Source: Sapria himalayana
Taxonomy: Eukaryota > Streptophyta > Magnoliopsida > Malpighiales > Rafflesiaceae
DNA length: 64,000 bases
Reading direction: 5' to 3'
Assembly (NCBI GenBank): GCA_029783825.1
Contig: JAREIK010002664.1
Coordinates: 62,001 to 126,000, forward strand
Shown: piece after piece, positions 25,301 through 37,714 of the stretch
Layout: the number at the start of each line of letters is the position of its first letter
Numbering within the stretch: position 1 is the first letter of the stretch
Notes under the pieces: generated by a model
Databases searched by the model: none
What the model saw: the letters and a program-made list of their open reading frames with translations, nothing else
Told to the model about the DNA's origin: nothing
Program-made: the position numbers and the translations under genes

Positions 25301-26294
25301 TGTGCAATTTCAATCTCAGTTCTCCTTTAGCCTTACTTAATTCTATTCGAGTTTCATTGTTATTCGTGGAGTCAAAATCTTCCTCCAGCTTGGCTACTTT
25401 TTCTTCTAATTTTTTTAGCTCCTGGTTTAATTTTCCAAAAACCTCTTTATTCCATGTTTTTAAACAAGCTTTTAGCCTCAGAAGTTTAATTGATAGAACT
25501 TGCATCGGTTTTCCCTCTGCTGGTTCTTTCCAAGTCTCTCTGACAAGTCCTGCAAAGCTCGCATGCTTTACCCACATATTTTGAAATTTAAAATTAGATG
25601 TATTACCCTAGTTACTTTGAATCGTGATAAGCAGGGGGCTATGGTCGGAGCAAGTTCTATTTAGATGTCTAAGCCCCGTAATCCCTTGTGAGGTAACCCA
25701 CTTTGTGTTACACATTATCCTATCCAGTCGAGCCCAGATAACTCCTCTTTTTTTCCAATTGTTGCACCAGGTATATCTCGAACCAGTGAAATCAATTTCC
25801 ATTAGATTAGTAATGGCTATTGTGTCATTAAATTGTTTCATGGCTACCTTATCCGGTGGTTTTCCACCCTTCTTTTCTTGATGGCTTATAATTATGTTAA
25901 AGTCGCCTCCTATAATCCAAGGAATATTTCTACTTGCTATATCTTTCATTTCTTCCCATAAAGCCAACCTAGATTGTTTGTCATTTTTTGCATAAACTGC
26001 TGAGATTATTTGGTTTGTGCTCTTATCTAATTTGAAATGTACTATTTGTTCAGTATCTTTTATTATTTCAATTTTCAAATTACTGTGCCATAAAATCCAA
26101 AGTTTACTATTTTGATTAGCATGCGCCTTATTAAATCCTAAAATTTCTCTATATTTATTTAGTTGATCTTGCAGAACCATTGGTTCTGCAATAATTAGTA
26201 GTGATATTTTATGTTCTTTAATCAAAAGTCTTAATCTATTTATCGTGGGGCTATTAGCTACCCCCCTAACATTCCAATATAGGCATCTATCCAT
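22385..26294 (-). pseudogene. LINE-B ORF2: endonuclease, reverse transcriptase, zinc-binding domain and RNase H
   Basis: The start is the ATG at 26,294 inside the last codons of ORF1. Endonuclease: YWNVRG, IAEPM, GGDFN and SDHSP, all expected catalytic residues present (26,294-25,611). A TAG at 25,608 interrupts; the same frame continues from 25,607 through the linker and reverse transcriptase with IVLIPKK, RPISLC, LDLSKAFDRVEW, RQGDPLSPLLF and YADD. In-frame stops follow at 23,784 (TAG where LINE-C has Trp) and near 23,705 (TGA). The zf-RVT region with RCECC lies at 23,648-23,214. A frameshift near 23,220 and a TGA near 22,947 precede the RNase H domain (NMDGSF, ESEIRAL, VQVDSK and ADSLSK, giving the Asp-Glu-Asp-Asp set), itself interrupted by one TGA at 22,718. 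The protein would nick DNA and copy element RNA at the nick. Confidence 0.93.
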
Positions 26295-27654
26295 TAAAAA
26301 CTAATTTAGCTTGGTCTCGAGTTGTGCGCTTAGATTCATAAGAGCTGTTAGCATATTTTTTTGTGTTTCTTACTGTTTTAGGAGTGTGAGGAATTTCATA
26401 CCTAATCTCCTTATATTTTACCTGTTTTCCAAGCACAATGGCCATTTGCTTTAGGGCCTCCATGGATTGGGTTCTTGAAAGATTCCCCCAATCTTCATTA
26501 TAAATATATATATCATCCTTTGCTTTCGCCTCAGGCTCTTCTCGAGATTCTTCATTATGAATTGAAGGGCAACTGAAAATTACCGAATCTTCTTCAGGAA
26601 AATCCAGAAGATCCTCGTCTATCCACGCATCATCATCAAGTCTTTCTTTCAATACAATTCTTGTTTTAGATGTTTTTTTATATTTTCTCTTGTGTTTTAC
26701 CTCCTCCCATCCTTTTTTTAAGCTAACCTCATTCTCTATCCCCAAGTTAGGCTCTTTCATGGTTCCTTCTTCTTGGGTAATATTTGGATAATCTAGTGGG
26801 ATACTTGGAATTATACCATTGTTCAGATCTCCCTTCGGCTGGACATTTTGTTTGAGAAATGATGCCTCCTCTTTCCTTACCCATTGCATCCCCTTCCTAC
26901 CTCCTCCCTCATGCTGCTGTCCATTATTATTCTCTTCCTTCCCCACCTTGCACGATAAATTTTCATGCCCGAGCCTCTTACAATTTGTACAGTATGGAGG
27001 AAGACTTTCGGGGATGACAGATTGCCAAAACCCCTCGGCCTGTTCCCCTTCACCACTACCTATCCATACTTTGGCAGGCGGTTTAGTTAAGAGATTTAGC
27101 TCGACACATACACGTGCTTTATTCGGCCTTGACATGGTTCTCGTGGCTTCATCTCGTAACATGGGCTTACCCAAACATGATGAAATTGCATAGAGAGATG
27201 TTTCAGAGAAAAGATGAAGTGGCAGAAAAGGCAATGTAAACCATACCGGGGCTATAGGCGGCTCTTCAAGAGGAGTGAACTCCTTTGTCCACTTCAGTAT
27301 ATGCATGGGGAAGCCATCAACTTGCCATAATCCGCGCTGCCATAGACGATATTGATCTTCCAGTAGCGAGCATTGGAGCACGACATGCTTGGCATCAAAA
27401 TCAGCAAATTTCACCTTCCCCTTGAGCTTCAAATTGTCGATGAATTTCTGAACTCCAATCGCACGAGGCCTACCGTGAGAGAATTTACCAACGAGTGTAT
27501 AATCGAAAGGTTCTAAGAGCCTTCGAGTTTCCTCAGCAGAGAAGATGATGGCCGGGAGCCCATTTTTGTTCCCTTGAATTCTTGAAATCGGCACGGTTCC
27601 CTTCACCATCGAGGCAAAAGACTTATTATTTAATAATAAGTCAGATTTTTCCAT
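26287..27654 (-). CDS. LINE-B ORF1 protein, DUF4283 plus CCHC zinc knuckle
   Basis: An open frame of 455 codons, the only intact full-length ORF among the large elements here. I start it at the ATG at 27,654 rather than the GTG at 27,660, because the first residues (MEKSDLLLNNKSFAS) align with the ATG starts of LINE-A and LINE-C. Residues about 30-200 form the DUF4283-like region with KFSHGRPR, LWQRGLW and ISSCLGKP. Residues 222-235 are a zinc knuckle, C-x2-C-x4-H-x4-C (CTNCKRLGHENLSC). The C-terminal third is charged, with DEDLLDFPEED and NEDWGNLSRTQ. By analogy with plant LINE ORF1 proteins it binds element RNA in a ribonucleoprotein particle. The stop codon overlaps the ORF2 start by 8 nt. 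Confidence 0.92.
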   Translation of the reverse strand: MEKSDLLLNNKSFASMVKGTVPISRIQGNKNGLPAIIFSAEETRRLLEPFDYTLVGKFSHGRPRAIGVQKFIDNLKLKGKVKFADFDAKHVVLQCSLLEDQYRLWQRGLWQVDGFPMHILKWTKEFTPLEEPPIAPVWFTLPFLPLHLFSETSLYAISSCLGKPMLRDEATRTMSRPNKARVCVELNLLTKPPAKVWIGSGEGEQAEGFWQSVIPESLPPYCTNCKRLGHENLSCKVGKEENNNGQQHEGGGRKGMQWVRKEEASFLKQNVQPKGDLNNGIIPSIPLDYPNITQEEGTMKEPNLGIENEVSLKKGWEEVKHKRKYKKTSKTRIVLKERLDDDAWIDEDLLDFPEEDSVIFSCPSIHNEESREEPEAKAKDDIYIYNEDWGNLSRTQSMEALKQMAIVLGKQVKYKEIRYEIPHTPKTVRNTKKYANSSYESKRTTRDQAKLVFNG

Positions 27655-27716
27655 ACTCACCTTTAGTTGGGCTTGGTTTGAACAGAAGTGGAGTGTTCTT
27701 CCTTCTTAGTTGCACA

Positions 27717-28260
27717 ATCTAGTAGTTACACATAAACTATGCACTATCTAACAATATTCACGAAGCAATTTGCTCAATAAATCACTCAACTGTTCTCATA
27801 ACAGATTACTCCAGATTATCGCAAGAAAGAAAACAGGAAAATCGCGAGAGGATTTTCGCAAGAGAACCAAGGCTTCCGGCTTCTAATTTAGCTTAATATT
27901 TCTTACAGATGTTGTTATTCCTGTTCGCCCGTATAGCTTCATGCCCATAACAGTTTTCCTTTTTATTTATATTCGTAAAATCGCGAAAGAACCAAGGAGC
28001 ACTTCTTTACATAAAACTAGCAGTTGCACATAATAACACTTTGCAAATATAACATCCAACAGCAATTCACGAAGCAATTTACACGATAGTTCACTCAACA
28101 ATCCACATTAACTGATTATTCAAGATATTCGCAAGATAAAAACGTTAGAGAAAACGCGAGAGAACTTAAATCAAACAGCAATTCACGAAGCAATTCACAT
28201 AACAGTTTATTTCAAATAAATTGCTAGAGAGAAAATCTAGAGAAAACCGCAGGAGAGTTT
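27717..28260 (-). repeat. Tandem monomers in the LINE-B 5' UTR
   Basis: On the minus strand, two similar blocks share the order CTCTCGCG, TTGCGA, GTGAATTGCT/GAGTGA, AATTGCTTCGTGAAT and GTG-x-AACT-x-CTAG. The proximal block is about 27,717-27,870 and the next about 28,017-28,167; corresponding words lie about 300-310 bp apart. A third partial copy occupies about 28,170-28,260 (same AATTGCTTCGTGAATTGCTG word at about 28,180). LINE-C has a single such block (37,951-38,085). Possibly a promoter made of repeats. Confidence 0.75.
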
Positions 28261-28305
28261 TCGCCGATTTTTCGCCGAGTTTTCGCCGAGAGCTAACGCT
28301 CTGTT

Positions 28306-28470
28306 TTTGATAGATTTATAGTTAAAAAGATAGATAAATAGACAAAAAGTTAGATAAATAGATATAAAGAAAGATAGATACTAAGATAGGTAGGTAGACA
28401 GATAGATAGATAAATAGTCAGATAGAAAGATAGAAAGACATAAAATATGCAGATAGAAAGACAGACAGAC

Positions 28471-28501
<31 letters not shown>

Positions 28502-28630
28502 CATATATACAAATAGATAGATAGATAGATAGATTGATTGTTAGTTAGATTGATTGATTAATAAATAAATAGATTGAGAGAAATATAGATAGATTGATAT
28601 ATTGATAGATATATAGACAAATAGATAGAT

Positions 28631-28676
<46 letters not shown>

Positions 28677-28978
28677 CGATAGATTAGTAGATATATACAA
28701 AAATATTGTAAAAAATAGATAGACAGATAGATAAATAGATTGATAGATACATAGATACATAGACAGATTGATAGAAAGATTGATAGATAGATTTATATAA
28801 AATTTAATAGATAGATTGATAGATATATTGTTAGACAAAGAAATAGATAGATTGATATATAGATATATAGATTGATAAATAGATAGATGGATAGATAGGC
28901 AAATAGATAGTCAGATAGATAGATAGATAGATATATAGATAGATATATACACAAATAGATAGATAGAAAGAAAAATAG

Positions 28979-29009
<31 letters not shown>

Positions 29010-30659
29010 TAGATCGATTGATAGATCAGTAGATATATACACAAATAATGTAAAAAATAGATAGACAAATAGATAAATAAATCGTTAGATACATAGATAC
29101 ATAGGTAGATTGATAGAAAGATTGATAGATACATTTATAGACAATTTAATATATACATTGATAGATATATTGTTAGACAAAAAAATTGATAGATTGATAT
29201 ATAGATAGATAGACAAATAGATGGATTGATAGAAAAATAGATAGTCAGATATATAGATAGATAGATAAATAGATAGCTAGACAAATAGATTGACATATAA
29301 AAGATTGATAGATAGATAGATATATAAATAGATATATAGATAGATAGAGAGATAGGTAGTTAGATAAACAAATATATAGATAGATAGACAGACACATAGA
29401 TAGATAATTATTTAGAAATATAAATAGATATATAGACATAAAGATTTACATATAGATAGAAAAATTGATATATAGATAGATAGACTTATAGATACATTGA
29501 TATATAGATAAATTAACAAAAAGATAGATATATCAATAGATAGATAGATAGACAAATAGATAGATAGACATACAGACAGACAAATAGCTAGATTGATTGA
29601 TTTATTTATTGATAGGTATTTAAAATGTTACAGAGATAGACAAAAAGATAGACAGATAGATAGACAAATTGATTGATTGATTTATTAACAGATTGATCAA
29701 CAAATTGATAAATAGATTAATATGCAGATTGATAGACATATTGATAGATAGAGTGATAGATAGATAGTTAAAAAGATAGATAGATAGACAGATAGATAAA
29801 GAGATAGATACATAAATTGATATATAGATAGATAGAGAGATAGATAAAAAAAGATAGTTAAATAGACAGATAGATACACACACACACACACACAGATAGA
29901 TAAACAGATTCAAAGACAAATAGAAAGAAAGAAATATAGACAGACAAATAGATAGATAGATAGGTAGATATATAGATAGATAGATAAACTGATATATTGA
30001 TATATAGATAGATATACAGATACATTGATAGATAAATCAATAGATAAATAGAGAGAAAATTAGAAAGATAGATAGATAAATTAATAGATAGTTAGATACA
30101 TAGACAATTAGATAGATAGATATAAAGAAAGATAGATAAATAGATGACAAAAAAATAGATAGATAGATAACCAGATAAATAGATAGATATATAGAAATAT
30201 AAATAGACACGTATTTAAACAAATAGATTGATAGATAAAAAGATAGATAGATCAAAAAATAGATATACTAATAAATAGATAGATATAGAGAGAGAGAGAG
30301 AGAGAGATAATAGATAGATAGATAGATAGACAGATAGATATATAGATAGATAGATAAATAGATAAATAGCTAGATAGATCGACAGATAAATAGAAAGATA
30401 GAAAGAAAGATAAATTGATAGAAAGATAGATAGATAAATGTACAAAATGTTAGATAGATCGATTGATATATTGATAGATATTGATAGATAATAGATAGCC
30501 AAATAGATAAATAGATAAATAGATATATAGATATATAGATAGAGACACATATAATTAGAAAGTTAAACAGATAGATATATAGAAAGAAAGATAGAAAAAT
30601 AGATATATAGATAGATATATAGATAGATAGATTAAAAGATAAATAGATAGATGGTAGAC

Positions 30660-30693
<34 letters not shown>

Positions 30694-31554
30694 AGATAGT
30701 AAATAGATAGATAGATAGATTGGTATATAGATTAATAGATGGACTAATAGATAGAATGCTTGATTCATAGATAGATTGATAAATAGATTAATAGATTGAT
30801 TTATAGATAGACAGATAGATTGATAGATAGACAGATAGATTGATATTTACTTACATATAAAGATAGATAGAAGATAGATTGATAGATAGTTAGATAATTA
30901 GATAAACAGATATATAGACAAATATATAGAAAGATTAATATTCCTTCCCAATTATATACAGATAGATAGAATGTTAGATAGAATGATTGACAGATAGATT
31001 GATAGATTGATAGACAAATTGTAGACAAATTTATAAATAGATATATAGATACATATATATTTATAAAGATATATAAAAAGATAGACACATATATACAACT
31101 AAATAGATAGAAAGACAGTCAGATAAAGAAATAGATAGATAGACATATTGATAGATATATTGATAGCCATATTGATAGATAGATATATATATATATATAT
31201 ATTAATATATATATGGACATATATAAACACAGATAGATAGAAAGATAGATAGATAGACAAATATAATTATAGATAGATAGATAGAAAGATATAAATATAG
31301 ATAAATATATAGACAGATAGATAAATAAATAGATAGATAGAGAGACAGACAGATAGGAAGATAGATAGATAGATAGATAAGCAGATAGATAGACATATAG
31401 ATAAAAAGATAGATAGATGGATAGACAGATATATATATATATATATATAGTTAGATAGATAGATTGATTGATACACAAATAGATATACAGATATATAAAC
31501 ATAAAGATATAGAAATAGATTGATAAAGTGATAGATTGATAGATAGATAGACTA

Positions 31555-31585
<31 letters not shown>

Positions 31586-32617
31586 TACAAATAGATAGAT
31601 AGATAGATAGACATATAGATAGACAGATATATAAATAGATGGATAGATAGATAGATTGAAAGATATTTTGATTTATTGATTTATAGATAAATAGATAAAA
31701 AGATAGATAGACAGATAGATAAACATATAGATATACAGATTGATAAATAATTAGATAGATAGACAGATAGATAGACAAATAGATAGGCAAATAAATAGTC
31801 AGATAGGTTGATATATACATAGATAGATAGATACGTAGATAGAAAGATAGATAGAGAAATAGATAGATATATAGATCAATAGAAACATAGATATAGAAAG
31901 ATATAATGCTTGACAAATAGATAGATTGATAGCATATAGATAGATAGAAAGACATATAGATTGATTCATAGATTGATAGATAGATAGATGATTGATAGAT
32001 AGATAGATATATATATATATATATATACATATAGAAAGTCAGATAGATAAACATTTAGATAGATAGATTGATAGATAATTAGATAGATATATAGATAGGA
32101 AAATAGATATACAGAAAGATAGATATAAATTTAGATAGCTAGATAGAAAGATAGATATATTGACAGATAGATGTATAGATAAATAGATAGACATGTAGAT
32201 AGATAGTTAAATAGATAGATTGATAGAAAGAAATATATATATATATATATATATATATACAGTAGATATATAGATAAATAAATATATAGATTGACAGATA
32301 GATAGATCGATAAATAGATAGATATATATATGATAGATAGATGATATATAGATAGACAGCCAGACTGATAGATATATAGATAGATAGAAAGTCAGATAGA
32401 TAAACATATAAATATATATATTGATAGTTAATTAGATAGATATATAGATAGGCAAATAGATAGACAAATGATAGATAAAAATTTCGATAGATAGATAAAT
32501 AGATAGATTGAAGTATAGATAGATAGATAAATAGAATATTCATATAGATAGATTGTTAAATAGATAGATAGATATATATATATATACAGATAGATGGATA
32601 CATAAATAGACAAATAG

Positions 32618-32655
<38 letters not shown>

Positions 32656-33313
32656 TGATAGATAGAGAGAGTCTAATAAATAGATAGATAGATAGATAAA
32701 CATATAGATTGAAAGATAGATTGACAGATAGATAGAAAGTTAGATAGACAAATAGACAGACAGACAGATAGATATATAGATAGATATAGATATATATATA
32801 CATACAAATAGATATACAGATATATAGACATAAAGATATAGAAATAGATTGATAGAGAGATAGTTTGATAGATAGATAGACTGAAATAAATAAAGAAATA
32901 AAGAAATAAAGAAAGATTGATAGATATACAAATAGATTTATAGATAGACAGATATATAAATAGATGGATTGGTAGATAGATTGAAAGAAAGAAAGATAGA
33001 TAAATATATAAAAGGATAGAGAGACATATAGATATACATATTGATAGACAATTAGATAGATAGACAGATAGATAGACAAATAGATAGGCAAAAAATTGTC
33101 AGATAGGTCGATATATACCTAGATAGATAGATAGATTGGTAGATTGAAAGATATATAGACAAATAGATAGATAGATCCATTGATAGATCAATAGAAACAT
33201 AGATATACAAAGTTAAAAAGATTGACAGATAGATAGATAGATAGATATATAGATAGATAGATTGATTCATAGATAGATAGATAGATAGATAGACATATGA
33301 TAGATAGACAGAA

Positions 33314-33354
<41 letters not shown>

Positions 33355-33989
33355 GATAGAAAGTCAGATAGATAAACATATAGATAGATTGATTGATAGA
33401 TAAAGATATAGATTGAATATAGATAAATAGATAGATAGAAAGTTAGATAGATAGACAGACAGACAGATAGATAAAAATATATACAGATAGATATACAAAT
33501 AGATAGCAAAATAAATATTTAAATAAAAATACGAATAGATAGACAGAAATAAAGATAGATAGACAAACAGATAGATAGACAAATATATAGATAGGCAGAT
33601 TGACAGACAGATAAATAGATAGATATATAGATAGATAGATAGCTAGATAGATAGACTAATAGATAGATAAATATATAGATAGATAGTCAGATAGATAGTT
33701 AGCTAGTTAGTTTGATAGATAGATAAAAAGATAGTAATATAAATAGACATATATATAGACAGAGAGATACATATATAGTTTATAGATAGATAGATAGAAT
33801 GATAGACAAATAATTAGATATATAGATAGATAGATAGATAAACTAATTAATAGATAGATAGATATATAAATAGATAGATAGATAGATAGTTTGATAGTTA
33901 TATTGATACACAAATTAATATATAGATTGATCGACATATAGATAGACATAAAGATAGACTGATAGATAGATTGATAAACAAATAGATAG

Positions 33990-34048
<59 letters not shown>

Positions 34049-34545
34049 TTAATAGATAGATAGATAGAAAAATAGATAGATAGACATATAGATAGACACA
34101 TAGAAACATAGATAAATAGATAGACAAATATATAGACGGATGGATTAATAGATAGATATATAAATATATAAATAGATCGATAAATAACAAGATAAATAAA
34201 TAGATAGATAGACATCAGATAAAGATATAGATAGATAGATAGATAGATAGACAGATGATATACATACCAACAGATTGATTGATTGATTGACAGATAAAAT
34301 GGAAAATAGAAAAATATATAGATAGACATATTAATTGACAATTATATAGATATATAGATAGGTAAATAGATAGACAGTTAGATAGATAAAAATATAGATA
34401 GATAGATAGGTAGACATATAGATAGATAGTTAAATAGATAGATAGATAGAGAGAAAGAAAGAAAGAAAGAAAGATTGATAGATATATAGATGGACAGACA
34501 GACAGATAGATATATAGATTGACGCATAGATGGATAAATTGACAA

Positions 34546-34601
<56 letters not shown>

Positions 34602-34671
34602 ATTTATATTTATTTATTTATTTATTTAAATACATACAAATAGATAGACTGATAGATAGATAATTGACAAT
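28306..34671. repeat. GATA satellite array, segment 2 (about 6.4 kb)
   Basis: GATA on the + strand throughout, with GATT, GACA and GAAA variants and many (TA)n tracts (for example about 28,636-28,672, 33,315-33,350 and 33,990-34,047), short (CA)n at 29,877-29,894 and (GAAA)n near 34,452-34,474. Complex variants recur: the block near 28,700 again near 29,044 (about 345 bp), and the block 31,765-31,890 again at 33,062-33,212 (about 1.3 kb). LINE-B's 5' end borders it on the left and a broken hAT on the right. Confidence 0.95.
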
Positions 34672-35600
34672 TAGAATTTCTTTTTCTTATGATTCGTAGA
34701 TAAACAGAGACTACTGAACTCATGTTTTCTGTGAGACATGTGAATGTATTTTAGTGAGTTACATATAATATTCAAAGTAGGGGAACACACTTTCATTTTT
34801 GCTTGTACAATCAAGTTAATCATGTGATACATGCATCTCACATGGAAAATCTCTTTTAATTGTGCATCTCTAATATTCCTAACCAACATGTTAATCGCTC
34901 TCTATTATTAGATGTGTTATCGAATGTGATATACAAATTTTATTTTAAATTTTATATTCTCTAAAGATCTACATCATATACTCAAAAATGGTCAGGTCAT
35001 CATGAGGATAAAGAATCTCAGAGAATCCTAATATTTTTTTATTCATCATCCATTTAGAATTTACATAGTGAGTTGTGAGACTTGCAAAAGATGAAACATC
35101 ATGACTAGTCCATATATCAGACATCGCGGACACCATACCACTATATGCCATAAATTCATTAATTATTATTTATTTTTCTAACTTATAAAATATTAGTATG
35201 TCATTCCTAGGTGTGGACCTTGGAATCCTTTAATAAGCAGGCTAAAAATATGTCTACAGATGCTCACTACCATTGGATCTTCTAAAAATCTGATTGAAAG
35301 AGCAATCGGGGTGATAAGTTTGGTCATGCCTTCCCTACCCAACTCATAGCGGTATATGAAGGGGGTAAACTTCGAGATTGAACTCGATCCAGCAACAAAA
35401 AAAGAATTGCTAACTTGGGTTTGCCTAAGATCTAATGCATCATGTTTTTTGGTGTATATTTCGGCATGCATCTTAAAGTGCTCATTCCCAACCGCACTCT
35501 TACAAGTAAAAATTTTATTACAATATTTGCATAGTGTCGTTTGTTCTTCCTCACCCCTAATATTTTTTTTGTTTTATTGTATTAAAATGAGTCCAAACAA
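34672..35600 (-). pseudogene. hAT transposase fragments (BED finger and N-terminal half of the core)
   Basis: Three pieces in different frames cover the part of the transposase from the BED finger to just past the HVRCMYH motif. Compared with the copy at 14,825-16,800, the block with FDNASNN is disrupted near 34,900-34,950 and the C-terminal dimerisation domain is absent. It cannot encode an active enzyme. Substitutions relative to the first copy are numerous, so this is an older or faster-decaying copy. Confidence 0.85.
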
Positions 35601-36576
35601 CAAAAGTCCCTCTAGTTTTTTGTTTTTTAGATGTATGGGTTGGGACAACCGAAGAAACAAACATTTCAACAGCCTTAGAGCTTTGGGTAAGATTTTAATT
35701 TTCTAAATTTAAATTATTTTCATTAGTAATAGTCATTTTTTTTGCATTTTTAAACAAGATGATAGATTAAAGAGTAGAGAGATAAAAAGTAAAAAACTAA
35801 TTCTTTTTAAATATTAATTATTATTTAAGAGTTTTAGTTAAATAATTAAAAAAATAAAATATCCGTAAAGCACAGTAAAGGTAAAGCACTTGTACCAAAC
35901 CATGACCAAGAATCCAACTTCCAAAGCCGAGCCCAAGTGCAAGTTGCGAGTCCCGAAAAGTCGTGCGGAAATTCTGAGAGAGAGAATATTAGAAGAGAGA
36001 TTTTAGAGAGAGTGAGAATTAATATTTTTAAACCACATAAAAATTAGTGAGAGGGGGGTTTTTATAGAATATAATTAAGAATCTTTTTTTAAAAAATATT
36101 TTTTTATTTTTTAAATATTTTATTGATTTTTTTGGGGCTGAATCATGTGAGCCGTGGGATTCAGACCCATAACCGTTGGAGGCAAAATCCAATGGCTAAA
36201 ATTCAAAAATTTTTATTTTTTTTATTTTTTTAAAATTTCGAACCCTTGGGGATTGGGGGCGGGCCAGCGGGGTGGGTGGGGAAGGGGGGATGAAATCGGA
36301 CCCGAGCCCAGGTAGTTTTTAGAACTGTTGGGCTCAGCATCTATGTCTGGGGTGGTTTAGCAGGTCGTGCCAAAGTGTCGTGCAAATGGGCCAGGGAACC
36401 GTGCTGAGCCATGCACGACATGGGCACGGTTGGCCTCGGCATAACACGAGATGGTTCATGCGGTAAACAAGTAATGCACAAGAACATGGACGAAAAATCA
36501 TTGTGCCATGCTAGGCCGTGTACGGCAGAAACATGTCGTGCCTTGTTCCATGCCAGAACAGCATTCTACCTCTAAA
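34672..36576 (-). mobile_element. hAT transposon remnant, one half, same family as the 14.3-kb hAT
   Basis: This segment is collinear with about 15,880-17,660 of the first hAT. Minus strand: BED finger (CKYC, then HFKMH, near 35,550-35,460), GREGMTKLIT, then MAYSGMVSAMSDIWTSHD from 35,151, ending with HVRCMYHMINLIVQA (34,889-34,672). Frameshifts and stops occur between pieces (35,193, 34,969). The GC-rich subterminal part lies at 36,240-36,540 and the outer end is near 36,576 (CTACCTCTA, a degraded version of the terminal repeat). The other half of the element is missing: at 34,671 the sequence changes directly to GATA-type repeats. Confidence 0.85.
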
Positions 36577-36582
36577 ATAGGT

Positions 36583-36625
<43 letters not shown>

Positions 36626-36646
36626 CAAATAGATAGATAAATAGAT

Positions 36647-36687
<41 letters not shown>

Positions 36688-37680
36688 GATATATAGACAG
36701 ATAGATAGACAGACAGACATATAGATAGATAGATAGATTAATAGATTAATAGATTAATAGATTAATAGAAAGATAAACAGATAGATAGATAGTTAGATAT
36801 AGAGAAAGTTTGCTAGATATATAAACAAATTGATTGATTGATAGATAGAAAAAATGATAGACAAATTATTAGACAGATTAATACATAGAAAGATAGGTAG
36901 ATTGATAGAAAGATAGATATATAGATAGATAGATTGATTGATTGACAAATAGATAGATAGATAGACATATAGATAGAGATAGAAATAATGATAGATAGAA
37001 AATAGATAGGCATATATATAGATAGATAGACAGACAGATAGATAGATTGGTAAATAGGTGGATAGATAGAAACATAGATAGACAAATAGATAGACATATA
37101 AACAAAAAGATAGATAGAATAATAAATAGATAGTTAGTTAGATAAACAAATAGATTAATAGATAGATAGTTAGATAGATAGATAAATAGATAGAAAGATA
37201 GTAGAGACAAAGAAAGAAGGATAGTTAGACATATAGATAGATCAAACGATTGACACACATATAATTAGATCGATAGAGAGATAGATTGATTGACTAATAA
37301 ATATATAGATAAACTAATAGATAGATATATAGACGACATATAGATATATAGATAGATAGGTAAAAAGATGGTAGAAAGATATATAGATAGTTAGATAGAC
37401 TGATAATATTGATAGATTGATAGATATTTTGATATGTAAATAAACATATATATAGACAGATAGATACAAAAAAAGAAAGAAAGAAAGATAGATAGATAAC
37501 AGATAGATAGATAGATAGATAGACAGATAGATATATAGATAGATAGATAAATAGATAGATAGTTAAATAGATAGATAGATAAACATATAGATATATATTT
37601 AGATAGATTGACAAATCTATATACAGATTGATAGACATATAGATAGATAGAGAGATATATGGATAGACAAACAAATAGAA

Positions 37681-37714
<34 letters not shown>

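Larger units (their letters stand above)
21296..28305 (-). mobile_element. LINE-B, near full-length L1-type retrotransposon
   Basis: The minus-strand element runs from a 5' end near 28,305 to a 9-nt poly(A) (T-run at 21,296-21,304). Parts: repeated 5' UTR (27,655-28,305), intact ORF1 (27,654-26,287), ORF2 (26,294-22,385) with several stops, and a 3' UTR of about 1.1 kb (22,384-21,305) that includes AATAAA shortly before the tail. Both ends touch GATA arrays. A possible short target-site duplication (21,285-21,295 against 28,311-28,321, 10 of 11 matching) is weak because the flanks are repeats. Confidence 0.93.

Noticed and set aside
23488..27193. Plus-strand frames inside LINE-B (for example 25,300-25,584 and 26,819-27,193)
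   Set aside because: Antisense shadows of ORF1 and ORF2, whose conserved motifs are all on the minus strand.
21285..28321. Target-site duplication for LINE-B
   Set aside because: The best candidate is 11 bp with one mismatch in GATA-like flanks, which could match by chance; not strong enough to call as a feature.
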